A stretch of DNA of 64,000 bases from the NCBI RefSeq assembly GCF_000384395.1, contig NZ_ARWE01000001.1, positions 3,136,501-3,200,500 of the forward strand, read 5' to 3'. The notes below the pieces were generated by a model. It worked only from the letters and a program-made list of their open reading frames with translations, made no database searches and was not told the DNA's origin. Positions 61,946 through 64,000 of the stretch are shown here, piece by piece; position 1 is the stretch's first letter; each line of letters starts with the position of its first letter. A program made the position numbers and the translations under genes. Source of the stretch: Geopsychrobacter electrodiphilus DSM 16401. Its GTDB lineage: Bacteria > Desulfobacterota > Desulfuromonadia > Desulfuromonadales > Geopsychrobacteraceae.

Positions 61946-63138
61946 GCGAAAACACCCCAAAACGTAATCACCTCAAGTGGATTCTGCCAATCCTGATCCT
62001 GATTTTGGCCCTTCTCGCGACTCGCGCCCTGCTTAAATCACGCAGAGCCCCGGAAAAACTGGTCCAGACCGATCGCGGCTTGCTGGTTAAAACCATGCCG
62101 GTCGTGCTGGGACCCCAACAGGCCAGAGTCATCGCCACCGGCACGGTCAAGGCTCAATATGAAATCACCCTCTCAGCCGAGATCAACGGGCGGCTGACCT
62201 GGGTCTCACAACGCTTTGTCGAAGGAGGGTTCTTCGGCAAGGGGGACAAGATCCTCGAAATCGATTCGCGAGATTATCAACTGGCGCTGCAACGGGCTGA
62301 AGCCGAGCTGGCGCAAGCCAAAGCAGCACTTTTGACCGAAGAGGAACAGGCCGGTATTGCCAGACGTGAATGGGCGAGGCTGGATCTTGCCGACAAGGGG
62401 GAGCCAGGCGCCCTGGTCCTGCGTCAACCGCAACTGCTGAGCGCCAAGGCCGCCTTCGCAGCAGCCGAAGCGGGGATTCAGCAGGCACAGCTCAATCTGC
62501 AGCGCACCCAGATTCGTGCACCATTCAACGGGCGTCTCCGCAGCAAAACAGTCGATCGGGGTGAATACATACGCAGCGGGAACCCGCTGGCGGTGCTGGC
62601 CAGTTCGAATCGGGCCGAGATTATCGTGCCGCTACCGGTTTCCGATCTCCAGTGGCTCACCATTCCGGCCGCCGGGAGCAAACAACAAGGCTCCTCCTGT
62701 ACCATTTCGCTCACAATAGATGGCCAACGCCACCAATGGCAGGGGAACATTCTCCGCTCCTTCGGGGAAGTTGATCAAACCACCCGCATGGCCAAGATCG
62801 CCATCGGGGTCGACGATCCTTATCGAATAAAGCATCAACACGCCAAGGAGAAGCTGCCGCTGGAGAATGGGCTGTTTGTCGAGGTGGCCATCGCTGGCAC
62901 AGAATTGGGGCAACTGGCCAGTATCCCGCGCAACGCTCTGCGCGAAGGCGACCTGGTCTGGCTGGCCGACGCAAAAAACCAGCTTGAAATCCGCCCTGTC
63001 CATGTTTATCGGCGGCAACAGGAAACCCTCCTTATCGATCGAGGGCTCACTGGCAATGAACGCCTGATTTTAACCAGTATTTCGGGTGCGGCCACGGGAA
63101 TGAAACTGCGCCTGGCAAACGGGGAGAAATCACAATGA
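61942..63138 (+). CDS. RND efflux periplasmic adaptor (MFP) subunit
   Basis: A 398-residue membrane-fusion protein. One N-terminal membrane anchor (WILPILILILALLATRALL), then the lipoyl-like domain (GTVKAQYEITLSAEINGRL; the return half TQIRAPFNGRLRSKTVDRGEYI), a helical hairpin between them (about residues 110-185) and beta-barrel domains. It bridges pump and outer-membrane channel. Start and stop overlap both neighbours by four bases (ATGA), so it is strictly coupled. The unusual loop LALQRAEAELAQAKAALLTEEEQ is a normal hairpin. Confidence 0.93.
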   Translation: MSENTPKRNHLKWILPILILILALLATRALLKSRRAPEKLVQTDRGLLVKTMPVVLGPQQARVIATGTVKAQYEITLSAEINGRLTWVSQRFVEGGFFGKGDKILEIDSRDYQLALQRAEAELAQAKAALLTEEEQAGIARREWARLDLADKGEPGALVLRQPQLLSAKAAFAAAEAGIQQAQLNLQRTQIRAPFNGRLRSKTVDRGEYIRSGNPLAVLASSNRAEIIVPLPVSDLQWLTIPAAGSKQQGSSCTISLTIDGQRHQWQGNILRSFGEVDQTTRMAKIAIGVDDPYRIKHQHAKEKLPLENGLFVEVAIAGTELGQLASIPRNALREGDLVWLADAKNQLEIRPVHVYRRQQETLLIDRGLTGNERLILTSISGAATGMKLRLANGEKSQ

Positions 63139-64000
63139 AAGGGGCCGTGCGCTGGATGGCCAGAAACCATGTGGCGGCCAACCTGTTAATGCTGATACTG
63201 ATTCTTGGCGGAATCATTAAGGCGCCGCATATCAAACAGGAAGTCTTCCCCGAGGTATCTCTCGACCGCATTCTGGTGAGTGTCGCCTACCCAGGTGCCG
63301 GGCCGGAAGAAGTTGAAGAAGGAATTTTGCTCAAGATCGAAGAGGGCTTGACCGGAGTCGACGGCATCAAGCAGCTCAAGTCGACTGCAACGGAAGGCTC
63401 CGGAAGCGTGGTTGCAGAACTCTACGCCGATCAAAACCCGGATCAGGTACTGCAGGACATCAAAAGCGAAGTCGACCGCATCACCACATTCCCCGAAAAC
63501 GCCGAAAAACCGGTCATCAGCAAACTGCTCACTCGGCGCGAGGTCATTTCAGTGGTCGTTTCGGGTACCATCGGCGAACGTGCCCTGCGCCAACAGGCCG
63601 AAAACCTGCGCGACGAACTACTCGAACTTCCCGGCATCACCCAGGTTGATCTGGGCGGCGTGCGGCCATTTGAGATTTCAGTCGAAATCCCTGAAGATCA
63701 CCTGCGCCAGTATCATCTGACCCTGGAGCAGGTGGCGGCACGCATCCGCAGCGCTTCCCTCGATCTGCCCGGCGGGTCGGTCAAGACCAAAGGCGGAGAA
63801 ATTCTGCTGCGCACCAAGGAGCGCCGTTATTTCGGCCCTGAATATGCCGACATCGTGATCCTCAGCAAACCCGACGGCACCCAGGTGAGGTTGGGAGATA
63901 TCGCCCATGTCGTTGATGGCTTTGCCGACACCGAGGAGTATGCCCGATTTGACGGTCAGCCCGCGGCTATGGTCAAGGTCTACCGGGTCGGCGAACAAAA
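63135..64000 (+). CDS. RND-family efflux pump inner-membrane protein, truncated by window end
   Basis: The first 288 codons of a resistance-nodulation-division transporter; the gene runs off the right edge. It starts at ATG 63135, overlapping the adaptor stop. Residues 1-30 give MKGAVRWMARNHVAANLLM, the first helix; then the porter-domain motifs EVFPEVSLDRILVSVAYPGAGPEEVEEG, VRPFEISVEIPEDHLRQY and LPGGSVKTKGGEILLR. This pattern fits the HAE1/AcrB-like group of drug or lipophile exporters, not the metal-exporting CusA group, though the distinctive transmembrane residues are outside the window. Confidence 0.93.
   Translation, partial: MKGAVRWMARNHVAANLLMLILILGGIIKAPHIKQEVFPEVSLDRILVSVAYPGAGPEEVEEGILLKIEEGLTGVDGIKQLKSTATEGSGSVVAELYADQNPDQVLQDIKSEVDRITTFPENAEKPVISKLLTRREVISVVVSGTIGERALRQQAENLRDELLELPGITQVDLGGVRPFEISVEIPEDHLRQYHLTLEQVAARIRSASLDLPGGSVKTKGGEILLRTKERRYFGPEYADIVILSKPDGTQVRLGDIAHVVDGFADTEEYARFDGQPAAMVKVYRVGEQ

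Overview
The window looks like a chromosomal piece of a Desulfuromonadales/Geobacter-type deltaproteobacterium. This is inferred from the gene set and was not tested by database search. The pointers are two ammonium channels, one preceded by a textbook sigma-54 promoter; GlcD/GlcF lactate or glycolate oxidase genes next to a LarA-type racemase; a one-polypeptide methylmalonyl-CoA mutase with MeaB and epimerase; a full molybdenum operon; CIRCE-controlled groESL; and many secreted or lipoprotein genes. No replication, rRNA or phage genes are present. There is one tRNA, tRNA-Phe(GAA).

Layout. 1-7 kb is an accessory stretch of lower GC: a truncated universal stress protein gene, an SLC13-type transporter with two RCK_C domains, a decayed IS3-family element, a tiny membrane protein, a complete IS30-family element with its inverted repeats, a duplicated non-coding repeat and a metallo-beta-lactamase-fold hydrolase. 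7-10.3 kb (minus strand) holds a lipoprotein, malonyl-CoA decarboxylase and a FabH-like ketoacyl synthase. 10.6-17.9 kb is a molybdenum block: mobA-mobB fusion, ModE-type HTH, modA, modB and modC with 4-base overlaps, then a MOSC protein, moeA, tatA and a convergent moaA. It joins molybdate uptake, cofactor synthesis and Tat export, which would serve exported molybdoenzymes. 18-25 kb carries a PP-loop tRNA-sulfuration-like protein, a subtilase, groEL/groES, a lipoprotein and an unusual HTH-NosL-like fusion. 25.2-29.6 kb is a propionate/methylmalonyl-CoA operon headed by an XRE-cupin regulator. 29.8-35 kb is cell-envelope material: a TlpA-like protein, a 45-residue lipoprotein, a porin, an FG-GAP protein and a secreted protein made of nine 18-residue repeats. 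35-42 kb has the ABC-F protein Uup, a voltage-gated-type K+ channel, glcF/glcD and larA. 42-49.7 kb has ilvE, amtB, nudix, glycosyltransferase, miaA, pcnB and cheD. 49.9-57.7 kb has a large hybrid histidine kinase, tRNA-Phe, aroF (DAHP synthase) behind an attenuator-like leader, a Cys-motif protein, serC, an AI-2E permease and a UspA. 57.8-64 kb has glnK-amtB and a TetR-controlled RND efflux operon cut by the window end.

The most interesting signal is the leader of the DAHP synthase gene. A 27-codon ORF with a good ribosome site carries nine aromatic codons, is followed by two intrinsic terminators, and contains an 8-base segment complementary to the second terminator. It reads as a classical ribosome-mediated attenuator. 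Others worth checking are an intrinsic terminator lying inside the glnK leader downstream of a sigma-54-like promoter, the 9 x 54-bp repeat gene, two genes whose promoters predict leaderless mRNAs, a 40-residue ORF with a strong SD but only an ATT start, and a subtilase whose FN3-like tail is split by two hydrophobic segments and a lipobox-like motif. All start sites, promoters and structures were read by eye.
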